Origin: Sphingomonas sp. dw_22
Lineage (GTDB): Bacteria > Pseudomonadota > Alphaproteobacteria > Sphingomonadales > Sphingomonadaceae
Length of the DNA stretch: 64,000 bases
Direction of reading: 5' to 3'
Assembly (NCBI RefSeq): GCF_018449795.1
Contig: NZ_JAAVVE010000009.1
Coordinates: 47,785 to 111,784, forward strand
In this document: in pieces, positions 1-8,390 of the stretch
How the letters are laid out: each line of letters starts with the position of its first letter
Numbering within the stretch: the first letter of the stretch is position 1
Made by a program: the position numbers and the translations under genes
The notes under the pieces: generated by a model
Seen by the model: the letters and a program-made list of their open reading frames with translations, nothing else
Database searches by the model: none
What the model was told of the DNA's origin: nothing

Positions 1-1
1 C

Positions 2-1045
2 GGCACCGGCACGATCCGCAGGAATTACGAGGCCACCGCCGCCAAGGGCCGCATGACCGCCGAGCAGGTCGAAGGCGCGATGGGCTTGCTCAAGCCCACG
101 CTCAATTTCGACGATCTCGCCGAATGCGATCTCATCATCGAGGCGGTCTATGAGAGCATGGACGTCAAGAAGGAGGTCTTCGGCCGGCTCGACAAGATCG
201 CCAGGCCCGGCGCGATCCTCGCCTCGAACACCAGCTATCTCAACATCGATGAGATCGCCGCCAGCACCTCGCGCCCGCAGGACGTGCTCGGCCTGCATTT
301 CTTCTCGCCGGCCAACGTGATGAAGCTGCTGGAGATCGTCCGCGGCGCGAAGACCGCCGACGATGTGCTCGCCACCGCCATGGCGATCTCGAAGAAGATC
401 CGGAAGGTCGCGGTGGTCGCCGGCGTCTGTTACGGCTTCATCGGCAATCGCATGCTGATGCCGCGCCAGGTCGAGGCGATGAAGCTCCTCATGGAAGGCG
501 CCACGCCGGAGCAGATCGATCGCGTCCATGTCGCGTTCGGCATGCCGATGGGGCCGTTCCAGATGAGCGACCTCGCCGGCGTCGACATCGGCTGGCACCG
601 CGATCCGACCCGCATCGAGAATATTCGCGACGCCCTCGCCGCCGAGGGCCGCTGGGGCCAGAAGACCGGCAAGGGCTTCTACGATTATGACGAGAAGCGG
701 ACTCCTTCGAACAGCCCGCGCGTCGCCGAGATCATCGAGGATTTCCGCAAGAAGACCGGCGCGGCGCAGCACGAAGTCACCGACGAGGAGATCGTCGAGC
801 GCACCCTCTATCCGATGGTCAACGAAGGCGCGCTGATCCTGGCGGAAGGCATGGCCCAGCGCGCGTCGGACATCGATGTGGTGTGGATCTACGGCTATGG
901 CTGGCCGGTCTATCGCGGCGGCCCGATGTTCTGGGCCGATACCGAGGGTCTCAAGAAGATCGTCGCGGGGCTGGAGAAGCACGGCTTCGAAGTCGCCCCC
1001 CTGCTCCGCGAAAAGGCCGAGAAGGGCGAACGTTTCAACAAGTGA
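2..1045 (+). CDS. 3-hydroxyacyl-CoA dehydrogenase, 5' end cut by window edge
   Basis: This enzyme oxidises L-3-hydroxyacyl-CoA to 3-ketoacyl-CoA with NAD+ in beta-oxidation. The frame is already open at base 2 ([18 protein letters not shown]), so the N-terminal Rossmann segment lies before the window; the internal ATG at 53 is not the start. Seen here are the SNTSYL segment, the LHFFSPA motif carrying the family's catalytic histidine, and a C-terminal [14 protein letters not shown] typical of the FadB/FadJ alpha-subunit type. A crotonase domain may therefore precede it outside the window. It is followed on the same strand by two acyl-CoA dehydrogenases, which fits one catabolic unit, although a terminator-like hairpin lies right after it. 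Confidence 0.9.
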   Translation, partial: GTGTIRRNYEATAAKGRMTAEQVEGAMGLLKPTLNFDDLAECDLIIEAVYESMDVKKEVFGRLDKIARPGAILASNTSYLNIDEIAASTSRPQDVLGLHFFSPANVMKLLEIVRGAKTADDVLATAMAISKKIRKVAVVAGVCYGFIGNRMLMPRQVEAMKLLMEGATPEQIDRVHVAFGMPMGPFQMSDLAGVDIGWHRDPTRIENIRDALAAEGRWGQKTGKGFYDYDEKRTPSNSPRVAEIIEDFRKKTGAAQHEVTDEEIVERTLYPMVNEGALILAEGMAQRASDIDVVWIYGYGWPVYRGGPMFWADTEGLKKIVAGLEKHGFEVAPLLREKAEKGERFNK

Positions 1046-1049
1046 CCAA

Positions 1050-1147
1050 CTCCCTCTCCCCACCGGGGAGAGGGCCGGGGAGAGGGGAAGTGCGGCGAAC
1101 TCGCGGCTCCTGCCCCTCTCCCAACGCTCTCCCGAAGGGGAGAGAGC
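1050..1147. repeat. CTCTCCCC-type intergenic inverted repeat, short form
   Basis: The element has a CTCTCCCC-ACC-GGGGAGAG hairpin, a second GGGGAGAGGGG block, a spacer of about 30 nt, then CCCCTCTCCCAAC and a closing CTCTCCC/GGGGAGAG hairpin. The same layout recurs at 2325, 16884, 55771 and 59754. This copy lacks the 60-nt structured core found in the copies at 16884 and 55771. Confidence 0.8.
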
Positions 1148-1153
1148 TTTTTT
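1127..1153 (+). terminator. Intrinsic-terminator-like hairpin at the end of the repeat
   Basis: CTCTCCC (1127-1133), loop GAAG, GGGAGAG (1138-1144), then AGC and six T residues at 1148-1153. The G+C-rich stem followed by a U-tract would act on plus-strand transcripts leaving the hydroxyacyl-CoA dehydrogenase. The stem is part of the repeat, so the element may bring its own terminator. Confidence 0.5.
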
Positions 1154-1164
1154 GGGGATAGGAA

Positions 1165-2322
1165 ATGACCCAAGACCTCACCCAATTCCGCGTCGAAACC
1201 CGCGCCTGGCTGGAGGAGAACTGCCCGCCCACCATGCGCACCCCAGCACGCGGCGAGAAGGACGCCACCTGGGGCGGCCGCAACCCGGTCTATGCCCATC
1301 CCGACCAGAAGCTCTGGATGGACCGCATGGGCGCGCGCGGCTGGACGGTGCCCGATTGGCCGAAGACATATGGCGGCGGCGGCCTCAGCCCGGCCGAGAC
1401 CAAGATCCTGCGCGAGGAAATGGCGCGGCTCCAATGCCGCAATCCGCTCAACAGCTTCGGCATCTCGATGCTCGGGCCGGCGCTGCTCAAATACGGCACC
1501 GAGGCGCAGAAGCTCGAGCACCTCCCGAAGATCGCCCGCGGCGAGATCCGCTGGTGCCAGGGCTATTCCGAGCCCAATGCCGGCTCCGACCTCGCCGGCC
1601 TGCAGACCAGCGCCGAGGATGCCGGCGACCATTTCATCGTCAACGGCCAGAAGGTCTGGACCTCTTACGCCGACCAGGCCGACTGGATCTTCTGCCTTGT
1701 CCGCACCGACAGGGCCACCAAGCAGGGCGGCATCAGCTTCCTCCTGTTCGACATGGCCTCGCCCGGCGTGAGCACGAAACCGATCCTGCTGATCTCGGGC
1801 TATTCCCCCTTCTGCGAGACATTCTTCGACAATGTGAAGGTGCCCAAGGCGAACCTGCTCGGCGAACTGAACAAGGGCTGGGACGTCGCCAAATATCTGC
1901 TCGGCCATGAGCGCGAGATGATCTCCGGCATGGGACTGGGCAGCAGCGGCACCGATCCGCTGGCCGAGGCGGCGCGCAAGGGCGTCGACCCAATCCTGCG
2001 CGGCCAGATCGCGCTGTTCGAGGTCCGCGCCAAGGCGTTCGCGGCGATGTCCGAGCGCTTCATCGACAAACTCAAGGCCGGTCGCGCCCACCCCGCCCAG
2101 CCGAGCATGATGAAGTACTACGGCACCGAGCTGAACAAGGCCCGGCACGAGCTGCTGATGGCCGCGGGCGGCTCCGATGCTCTCGAATGGGAAAGCGAGC
2201 GTTCCCAGGGCGGCGCGGCCCCGCGCGCGTGGCTCCGCACCAAGGCCAATTCGATCGAAGGCGGCACCAGCGAGATCCAGCTCAACATCATCGCCAAGCG
2301 GATACTCGACCTCCCTTCTTAA
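1165..2322 (+). CDS. Acyl-CoA dehydrogenase, subunit-like member of a pair
   Basis: A 385-residue FAD-dependent acyl-CoA dehydrogenase that introduces the alpha,beta double bond into an acyl-CoA. The flavin/substrate motif GYSEPNAGSDLAGLQ is at residues 133-147 and the C-terminal SIEGGTSEIQLNIIAKRIL supplies FAD contacts. The AGGAA before the ATG supports the start. It is followed after about 110 bp by a second, divergent acyl-CoA dehydrogenase. Such adjacent unequal pairs form alpha2-beta2 heteromers in actinobacterial steroid side-chain degradation; by analogy this pair may act on a bulky isoprenoid or steroid-like acyl-CoA. Substrate is not visible from sequence. Confidence 0.9.
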   Translation: MTQDLTQFRVETRAWLEENCPPTMRTPARGEKDATWGGRNPVYAHPDQKLWMDRMGARGWTVPDWPKTYGGGGLSPAETKILREEMARLQCRNPLNSFGISMLGPALLKYGTEAQKLEHLPKIARGEIRWCQGYSEPNAGSDLAGLQTSAEDAGDHFIVNGQKVWTSYADQADWIFCLVRTDRATKQGGISFLLFDMASPGVSTKPILLISGYSPFCETFFDNVKVPKANLLGELNKGWDVAKYLLGHEREMISGMGLGSSGTDPLAEAARKGVDPILRGQIALFEVRAKAFAAMSERFIDKLKAGRAHPAQPSMMKYYGTELNKARHELLMAAGGSDALEWESERSQGGAAPRAWLRTKANSIEGGTSEIQLNIIAKRILDLPS

Positions 2323-2324
2323 GC

Positions 2325-2418
2325 CCTCTCCCCTCCGGGGAGAGGTTGGGAGAGGGGCAAGTGCAGCCCACTCTCGACAGGCCCCTCTCCCAGCCCTCTC
2401 CCCCGATAGGTAGAGGGA
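2325..2418. repeat. CTCTCCCC-type intergenic inverted repeat, short form
   Basis: Fills the gap between the two paired acyl-CoA dehydrogenase genes. It has CCTCTCCCC-TCC-GGGGAGAGG, GGGAGAGGGGC, a spacer, then CCCCTCTCCCAGCCCTCTCCCCC. Same family as 1050-1147, without the 60-nt core. Confidence 0.75.
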
Positions 2419-2433
2419 ACAAGGAAAGACGAA

Positions 2434-3540
2434 ATGCCCCTTTACCTCACCGACGAACAGACGATGCTCCGCGACACCGCGAAGGACTTCGTCGCCGAGC
2501 ACGCCCCCGTCAGCCACATGCGCTCCCTGCGCGACGCGAACGACGCCGCCGGCTTCTCCCGCACGCTCTGGAAGCAGTTCGCCGAAATGGGCTTCACCGG
2601 CATCCTGATCCCCGAGAGGGACGGCGGCCTCGGCCTCGGCCATGTCGAGGCGGGCGTGGTGTTGGAGGAGATCGGCCGCAACCTCTCGCCCTCCCCCTTC
2701 CTCGCTACCGCCGTCGCCGCGGTCGAGGCGCTGAAGGGCACCGCCCATGCCGCACGCTGGTTCCCTGGCATCCTTGCCGGCGAGACCGTCGCCGCGCTCG
2801 CCATCGACGAAGGCCCCAAGCATGACGGCCGGATCGCGATGCAGGCCGAACGATCCGGCAACGGCTTCCGCCTGACCGGCGCCAAGCAGTTCGTGGCGCA
2901 CGGCCATGTCGCCGACCTGCTGTTGGTCGCCGCCCGAACCGAAACCGGCACCACCCTGTTCGCCGTCCCGCGCGACGCAAAGGGCCTCACTGCCACGCCC
3001 GAGCGCCTCGCCGATGCCAGCATCGCCGCGCGCCTTCAATTCGAGGGCGTCGAAGTCGATGCCGATGCCGTGATCGGCGAGGTCGATCGCGGCGACGCCC
3101 CCCTCGCCCGCCTGCTCGCCGCGGGCCGCGCCGGTGCCTCGGCCGAACTGCTCGGCGTCGGCGGCGGCGCGATGGACATGACCGTCTCCTATCTCCGCGA
3201 ACGCAAGCAGTTCGGCGTCGCGATCGGCAGCTTCCAGGCGCTCCAGCACCGCGCCGCGCATCTCTATTCCGAAATGGAGGTCGCCCGCGCCGCCGTGCTC
3301 AAGGCCCAGCAGTCGCTCGACGCCGGCCAGGACGCGACGGAAGCGGTGTCGGTCGCCAAGGCGATGACCGGCCTCGCCACCACCCTCGCGGTGCAGGAGG
3401 GCATCCAGATGCACGGCGGCATCGGCATGACCGACGAATATGACATCGGCTTCTTCATGAAGCGCGCCCGCGGCCTCGCCGAGCTGTTCGGCGACGCGAA
3501 TTTTCATGCGGACGCGCTGGCGCGGGCGGCGGGCTATTGA
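2434..3540 (+). CDS. Acyl-CoA dehydrogenase, second member of the pair
   Basis: A 368-residue acyl-CoA dehydrogenase-family protein, starting MPLYLTDEQTMLRDTAKDFV. The C-terminal signature IQMHGGIGMTDEYDIGFFMKRA (about residues 324-345) is typical of the short partner in heteromeric acyl-CoA dehydrogenases; the neighbour at 1165 carries the complementary EGGTSEIQ signature. I infer an obligate complex of the two. A similar pair lies at 15809-18282. The ligand is unknown; the broader cluster suggests branched, cyclic or isoprenoid acyl-CoAs. Confidence 0.9.
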   Translation: MPLYLTDEQTMLRDTAKDFVAEHAPVSHMRSLRDANDAAGFSRTLWKQFAEMGFTGILIPERDGGLGLGHVEAGVVLEEIGRNLSPSPFLATAVAAVEALKGTAHAARWFPGILAGETVAALAIDEGPKHDGRIAMQAERSGNGFRLTGAKQFVAHGHVADLLLVAARTETGTTLFAVPRDAKGLTATPERLADASIAARLQFEGVEVDADAVIGEVDRGDAPLARLLAAGRAGASAELLGVGGGAMDMTVSYLRERKQFGVAIGSFQALQHRAAHLYSEMEVARAAVLKAQQSLDAGQDATEAVSVAKAMTGLATTLAVQEGIQMHGGIGMTDEYDIGFFMKRARGLAELFGDANFHADALARAAGY

Positions 3541-3569
3541 TGGGAAGCAGCAGCCCTTCCCGCCTTCCC

Positions 3570-3650
3570 GTCACCCCGGCGAAGGCCGGGGTCCAGGAGT
3601 CGCGGGCAACACGGCTTGTGGCCCTGGATCCCGGCCTTCGCCGGGATGAC
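3570..3650. repeat. REP-like inverted repeat (GTCA-CCCCGGCGAAGGCCGGGG type)
   Basis: The left arm 3570-3597 and right arm 3623-3650 are inverted copies differing at two of 28 positions. Each arm is itself a hairpin with a GAAG tetraloop. The same family occurs as paired arms at 32655-32750 and 53684-53792, and as single arms near 15765 and 18477. It sits immediately upstream of the thioesterase start. Confidence 0.85.
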
Positions 3651-3666
3651 GATCGGGAGTATGCCC

Positions 3667-4557
3667 ATGTCTGAAACCCCCTCCGAACGCGCCCTCACCG
3701 CCGAAGCCCTGGTCGCCCAGCTCATCGCCCTGCTCGACGTGGAAGAGCTCGACACCGATCTCTATCGCGGCCCCCGCAATCCCGGCGGCGTCGGCCGCGT
3801 GTTCGGCGGCCAGGTGATCGCCCAGGCGCTCCAGGCCGCGCAGCGCTCGGTGGAGGACGGCAAGGCGGCTCATTCGCTCCACGCCTATTTCATGCGGCCG
3901 GGCGACGAGGACCATCCCATCATCTATCGCGTGGTCCGTGATTTCGAGGGGCGCAGCTTCGCCACGCGGCGCGTGATCGCGATGCAGAAGGGCCAGCCGA
4001 TCCTCAACATGGCGGCTTCGTTCCAATTGCCCGCCGAGGGGCTGCACCACCAGGCGCCGATGCCCGACGTCCCTGCACCGGAGGATCTGCGCTCCGAACG
4101 CGATCTGCGCGAGGAGATCGAGGCGCAGGTGCCGGAAAAGCTCCGCCGCTTCTTCCTGCGCGCCCGCCCGATCGAGGTCCGCCCGGTCAATCCGCGCAAC
4201 TGGTTCCGCCCCGAGCCGGCCGAGCCCGTCCAGCATAGCTGGTTCCGGGTCGTCGCGCCCCTGCCCGACGATCCGGCGCTCCACCGCGCGATGCTCACCT
4301 ATGCCACCGACATGACCCTGCTCGGCACCTGCATGCTGCCGCACGGCGTAAGCTGGATGACCGGCACCCAGACCGCGAGCCTCGACCATGCCGTGTGGCT
4401 GCACGAGCCCTTCCGCTTCGACGAATGGCTGCTCTACACCACCGACAGCCCCTGGGCCGGCCACGCGCGCGGTTTCAACCGCGGCCGCATCTACACGCGC
4501 GACGGCCGGCTGGTGGCCAGCGCCGCGCAGGAGGGGCTGGTGCGGGTGAAGGACTAG
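3667..4557 (+). CDS. tesB: Acyl-CoA thioesterase II (TesB family)
   Basis: Hydrolyses acyl-CoA thioesters to free acid and CoA. The 296-residue product has the double hot-dog layout: an N-terminal half with RVFGGQVIAQAL and SLHAYFMRPGD, and a C-terminal half with TDMTLLG, SLDHAVWLHEP and the closing SAAQEGLVRV, where the glutamine is part of the known TesB active site. An upstream frame-compatible ATG would read through the REP-like repeat. The GGGAG at 3655-3659 has correct spacing to ATG 3667, hence this start. Its 3' end overlaps the convergent TonB-domain gene by 4 nt. Confidence 0.92.
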   Translation: MSETPSERALTAEALVAQLIALLDVEELDTDLYRGPRNPGGVGRVFGGQVIAQALQAAQRSVEDGKAAHSLHAYFMRPGDEDHPIIYRVVRDFEGRSFATRRVIAMQKGQPILNMAASFQLPAEGLHHQAPMPDVPAPEDLRSERDLREEIEAQVPEKLRRFFLRARPIEVRPVNPRNWFRPEPAEPVQHSWFRVVAPLPDDPALHRAMLTYATDMTLLGTCMLPHGVSWMTGTQTASLDHAVWLHEPFRFDEWLLYTTDSPWAGHARGFNRGRIYTRDGRLVASAAQEGLVRVKD

Positions 4558-5651
4558 AAGCCGTCGGTTGGTTCGGGATGATCCTTGTCCGGCATCACGA
4601 AGCGGACGATATCCACGCATCCGCTGCGCCCGGCCTGCGAAGGCGCCTGCCGCGCCATGCTGACGATCGAACGCGCCTCCTCGCCGAACATCGCGGCCGG
4701 CTCCGCCGCCAGCACGCGGACGTTGCCGGTCGCCCCCCACGGCGCGACGTCATAGCCGATAACAGCCCAGCCCTCGATGGACCGCTGCTGAAAGCCCTGC
4801 GGAAAGCGGAGCGGCGGCATGCTCGTCCAGGCCGTCTGATCCGCGGGGCATTTCGCATCGGCAGGGGCGAATGCCGCTGCATCCGGCGCCTTAGGCGCCT
4901 CCAGCGGCTCCTTGGACCGCCGATAATAGGGATAGGTGCAGCCATGCTTCGCCGCCGGCGCGAAGCGTGAGCGCTGGACCGCATCGATGGTCGCCCGATC
5001 GAGCGCCGTGTTTCCGTCCGAATCCACGATACGCACGTTGACCGGCTTGCCGCTCGCATCGATGTCAAAGCCCGCCATCGCATAGGACCAGGTGCCCCGC
5101 GCCTGCGGGATTTCCTCGAATGCGGGAAAGGCGCGCAGGCGAACCTCCGGGCTATTCGCGCCGAAACAGTCCGAATCGGCGGGCTGGATCCGCCTGAAGA
5201 GCTGTCGTTCCTGGGGCGACCGGTTGTGCGGCGCCACGATGTATCGCCGAAGCAGCGAGAGCGGTGCCTCGGTCGCTGGCTTCCCCAGTGCTTCGAAGGT
5301 GATGCGGCACTTCGCCCGCGGATCGCCAGGCGCAAAGCGCCAGGTGGCGAAGGCAGGCGCAACATCGTCGCCCTGAACATAGGCATAAGTCCCCGGCGCG
5401 AACTTCCCGACCTCGCGCTCGATATCCAGCGGCCGGCCTTCCGCGTCGATGCGGAAGGTGAAGCTGATCGGCGCGGCAGTCGCGCCCGCATCGGCAAAGC
5501 CGATCGTTGGAAAGATGCGCTCCGCCTGCCGCGCTGTCACGGTAACGCCCGCGCAATCCATGTTGCCCGGCACATATTCGAACAGCCGGCTGACCGGCGG
5601 CGTGGGCGCGGGCGGAATCTGCGCGACGGCCGGTGGTGACGGCTGGGTCAC
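4554..5651 (-). CDS. TonB C-terminal-domain (energy-transducer-like) protein, probably frameshifted at its 5' end
   Basis: The open frame begins at GTG 5651 and gives 365 residues with at least two TonB-C-like modules, one around GFDIDASGKPVNVRIVDSDG with a following ALDRATIDAVQRSRFAPA. There is no transmembrane segment in this frame as called. Upstream, the same frame encodes LAAACCSFATAAWAQDH, a convincing signal-peptide core and cleavage site, but no start codon. An ATG (5724) with MKTRLVF lies in another frame. Removing one base from the six-A run at 5703-5708 joins the two as one exported protein. So the gene is either mis-sequenced at a homopolymer or a recent frameshift. A periplasmic role is inferred; partner unknown. 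Confidence 0.75.
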   Translation of the reverse strand: MTQPSPPAVAQIPPAPTPPVSRLFEYVPGNMDCAGVTVTARQAERIFPTIGFADAGATAAPISFTFRIDAEGRPLDIEREVGKFAPGTYAYVQGDDVAPAFATWRFAPGDPRAKCRITFEALGKPATEAPLSLLRRYIVAPHNRSPQERQLFRRIQPADSDCFGANSPEVRLRAFPAFEEIPQARGTWSYAMAGFDIDASGKPVNVRIVDSDGNTALDRATIDAVQRSRFAPAAKHGCTYPYYRRSKEPLEAPKAPDAAAFAPADAKCPADQTAWTSMPPLRFPQGFQQRSIEGWAVIGYDVAPWGATGNVRVLAAEPAAMFGEEARSIVSMARQAPSQAGRSGCVDIVRFVMPDKDHPEPTDGF

Positions 5652-5824
5652 ATGATCCTGCGCCCAGGCGGCGGTAGCGAAGGAGCAACATGCGGCCGCA
5701 AGAAAAAACGAGGCGTGTCTTCATGCCGTCCAAGCTGCCTCAGCTCGATGACATGTTCAAGACCAGCTTTCAACTACCTCAGTTCTTTGGACGAACTCGG
5801 AAATTACCTGAGACTCGAGTCGCT

Positions 5825-6610
5825 CTAGAAGGCCGTCTTGCCGAACTCCTGCCGCGTCACCGGATGGCTGGTCGAGAGCCCGCCATCCACCACCCATGCC
5901 TGCCCGTTGACATAGCTCGCCTCGTCGGAGGCCAGGAACAACGCCACCCGCGCGATCTCGTCCGGCACGCCCGCGCGCCGCAGCGGATTGAGCTGCCCCA
6001 GCTTGTCCTCCTTCCCCTTCTCGCGCGCATAGTCGAACGCGCGCTGCGTCATGCCGGTCTCGATCAGCCCCGGGCAGATCGCGTTGACCCGCACGTTCGA
6101 GGTCGAGAGCTGCTGCGCGGCGGTCTGCACCAGGTTGATGACGCCGGCCTTGCTCGCCGAATAGGCCGGCCCGCCCGCGCCCGAGCGCAGCCCCGCGACG
6201 CTCGCCGTGCAGAGGATCGCCCCGCCGCCGCGCTCCACGATCCGCGGCGCGCCGTGCTTGATCGCCAGGAACGGCCCGATCAGGTTCACCCGCAGCACTT
6301 CGGTCCAAAGCTCCACCGAGGAATCGAAGATGCCGTCGGCCCCGCCCGAAATGCCCGCATTGGCATGGAAAATGTCGAGCCCGCCGAACCGCTCGCACGC
6401 CAGCGCGACCAGTTGCTCGACCTCGCTCTCGTCGCCGGCGTCCATTCGCACCGCCACGGCATTGTCGAGATCCTCCACCGTCTCGCGCACCGCCTCGCTC
6501 AGATCGGCCGCGACCACCATCGCGCCCTCCGCCGCGAATGCCCGTGCCGTCGCCCGGCCGATCCCCGAACCCGCGCCGGTGACGATCGCGACCTTTCCCA
6601 AAAACCGCAT
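5825..6610 (-). CDS. SDR-family NAD(P)-dependent oxidoreductase
   Basis: A 261-residue classical short-chain dehydrogenase. The N-terminal [10 protein letters not shown] is the dinucleotide-binding glycine motif, NAG follows at about residue 87, and YSASK supplies the catalytic Tyr/Lys with an upstream Ser. It likely oxidises a hydroxy-acyl or alcohol intermediate. The start ATG at 6610 overlaps the stop of the upstream SDR (TGATG), showing translational coupling in an operon that includes the APH kinase and alcohol dehydrogenase. Confidence 0.9.
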   Translation of the reverse strand: MRFLGKVAIVTGAGSGIGRATARAFAAEGAMVVAADLSEAVRETVEDLDNAVAVRMDAGDESEVEQLVALACERFGGLDIFHANAGISGGADGIFDSSVELWTEVLRVNLIGPFLAIKHGAPRIVERGGGAILCTASVAGLRSGAGGPAYSASKAGVINLVQTAAQQLSTSNVRVNAICPGLIETGMTQRAFDYAREKGKEDKLGQLNPLRRAGVPDEIARVALFLASDEASYVNGQAWVVDGGLSTSHPVTRQEFGKTAF

Positions 6611-7377
6611 CAGATCGTCACTCCCCCGTCGATCACCATCGCCTGCCCCGTCATGAACGCGCTCGCCCCGCTCGCCAGATAGACGACCGCGCCGGCAATC
6701 TCCTCCGGCTCGCCGATCCAGCGCAAGGGCGTCATCGCATTGCTCGCCTTGATCCGATCGGGATCCTCCCACAAGGCGCGGGCGAAATCGGTCCTGACGA
6801 GCCCCGGCGCGATGCAGTTCACCCGCACATTGTCCGGCCCGAACTCCACCGCATAGTTGCGCGCGAGCTGGAAGTCCGCCGCCTTGGAGACGTTGTACGC
6901 CCCGATCACCGGCGATCCGCGCAGCCCGCCGATCGACGAGACGATGACGATCGAACCTTCGCGCCGCGCCCGCATCTCGGGCGCCACCATCTGGATCAGC
7001 CAGTGGTTGGAGAGGATATTATTGTCGAGGATCTTGCGGAACTGCGCGTCGGCGATGTCCTCCAGCGGCCCGTAATAGGGATTGGACGCCGCGTTGCAGA
7101 CCAGCACGTCGATCCGTCCGAATGCGCGTCGCGTCTCCTCCACCAGATGCCGGAGCGCCGCCTTGTCGGAGATGCTCGCCGCCACCGCGATCGCCGTGCC
7201 CGCGCCGTGCCGCGCGTCGATCTCGCCCGCCACTGCGTCACAGGCATCCTGCTTGCGGCTGGAGATCGCGACCTTCGCGCCCTGCGCCGCCAGCGCCTCG
7301 GCGGCGGCACGCCCGATCCCGCGCGTCGATCCGGTGACGATGGCGACCTTGCCGGTCAGGTCGAACAGACCCGTCAC
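6610..7377 (-). CDS. SDR-family oxidoreductase
   Basis: A 255-residue short-chain dehydrogenase with [10 protein letters not shown] at the N-terminus, [10 protein letters not shown] in the NAG position and YNVSKAAD at the active site. The C-terminal [20 protein letters not shown] and DGGVTI are standard for the family. The GTG start at 7377 overlaps the stop of the kinase gene (GTGA). It is a likely 3-hydroxyacyl or secondary-alcohol dehydrogenase of the same pathway as its neighbours; substrate not determinable. Confidence 0.9.
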   Translation of the reverse strand: MTGLFDLTGKVAIVTGSTRGIGRAAAEALAAQGAKVAISSRKQDACDAVAGEIDARHGAGTAIAVAASISDKAALRHLVEETRRAFGRIDVLVCNAASNPYYGPLEDIADAQFRKILDNNILSNHWLIQMVAPEMRARREGSIVIVSSIGGLRGSPVIGAYNVSKAADFQLARNYAVEFGPDNVRVNCIAPGLVRTDFARALWEDPDRIKASNAMTPLRWIGEPEEIAGAVVYLASGASAFMTGQAMVIDGGVTI

Positions 7378-8390
7378 GCCCCTGCCTCCTGCGCGAAATG
7401 CCATGCCGATTCCACCAGCCCCGGCATCCGCGCCACCGTCGCCGCCGCCTGCGCGCTCGATGCGTTGCCATCGATCATCCGCTTCTTGATCCCCTGGACG
7501 ATCCCCGCCAGCCGGAACAGGTTGTAGGCGAAATACCAGTTGAGATCGGGCACCCCGTCCCGCTTCGTCGCCGCGCAATAGCGCACCACCACGTCCTCGA
7601 TCGTCGGAATGCCGGTGTGCTGCCCGGTCAGCCCCTTCACTCCCGATCGCCCCTCGGGCTGCGTCACCCAGCTCATCAGGAAATAGGAGAAGTCGGCCAG
7701 CGGATCGCCGAGCGTCGACAGCTCCCAGTCGAGCACCGCCAGGATGCGCGGCTCGGAGGACGCGAAGATCATGTTGTCGATGCGAAAATCGCCATGGACG
7801 ATACTGGTGCGCGTCTGCTCGGGCACGGTGCGCGGCAGCCATTCGATCAGCCGCTCCATCTCGGGCAGGTCGTCGGTCTGACTCATCCGATATTGCTTCG
7901 ACCAGCGCGCCACCTGCCGCTCGAAATAATTGCCGGGCTTGCCGTAATCGCCCAGCCCCACGGCCGCGTAATCGATCGAATGCAGCGCTGCGAGCGTATC
8001 GATGATCGCCTCGTAATGCGCGGTCCGCTGCGCCGCGGTCATCGCCGGCAGCGATCCGTCCCACAGCGTCCGCCCCTCGACCATCTCCATGATGTAGAAG
8101 GGCGCGCCGAGCACCCCGGCATCCTCGCAAAGCCCATAGGGCCGCGCCACCGGAAAGCCGGTGGGATGCAGCGCCGCGATAAGCTGGTATTCGCGCTCTA
8201 CCGCATGCGCCGAGGGCAGGATCGGCCCGAACGGCTTGCGCCGCAGCACATAGGCGCCGCTCGCTGCGTCGATCCGATAGGTGGGATTGCTCTGGCCGCC
8301 AGGGAATTTGTCCACCGCGAACGGCCCCTCGAACCCGGCGACATGCGCCGTCAGCCACGCGCCCAGCTTCGCTTCGTCCAGGTCGCTCAT
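7374..8390 (-). CDS. APH-family acyl phosphotransferase (ACAD10/11 kinase-domain-like, LvaA-like)
   Basis: A 338-residue kinase-like protein of the aminoglycoside phosphotransferase superfamily. FPGGQSNPTYRI is the nucleotide-positioning loop, IVHGDFRIDNMIF is the catalytic HGDxxxxN loop, and VLDWELSTLGDPLAD is the metal-binding segment. This subfamily matches the kinase domain of animal ACAD10/11 and bacterial LvaA, which phosphorylate the 4-hydroxyl of 4-hydroxyacyl-CoAs, rather than antibiotic kinases. An ACAD11-type dehydrogenase lies two genes upstream in the same orientation. The gene overlaps both neighbours by 4 nt. Confidence 0.88.
   Translation of the reverse strand: MSDLDEAKLGAWLTAHVAGFEGPFAVDKFPGGQSNPTYRIDAASGAYVLRRKPFGPILPSAHAVEREYQLIAALHPTGFPVARPYGLCEDAGVLGAPFYIMEMVEGRTLWDGSLPAMTAAQRTAHYEAIIDTLAALHSIDYAAVGLGDYGKPGNYFERQVARWSKQYRMSQTDDLPEMERLIEWLPRTVPEQTRTSIVHGDFRIDNMIFASSEPRILAVLDWELSTLGDPLADFSYFLMSWVTQPEGRSGVKGLTGQHTGIPTIEDVVVRYCAATKRDGVPDLNWYFAYNLFRLAGIVQGIKKRMIDGNASSAQAAATVARMPGLVESAWHFAQEAGA

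Noticed and set aside
910..3507. 865-codon open frame on the minus strand opposite the acyl-CoA dehydrogenases
   Set aside because: It is an antisense shadow of two well-supported genes; its composition is the low-complexity Ala/Gly/Arg/Asp mix expected from GC-rich codon structure, and no domain is recognisable.
7374..8390. Aminoglycoside-resistance kinase
   Set aside because: The fold is shared, but the sequence and operon partners match acyl-CoA-related ACAD10/11 or LvaA kinases, not antibiotic kinases.
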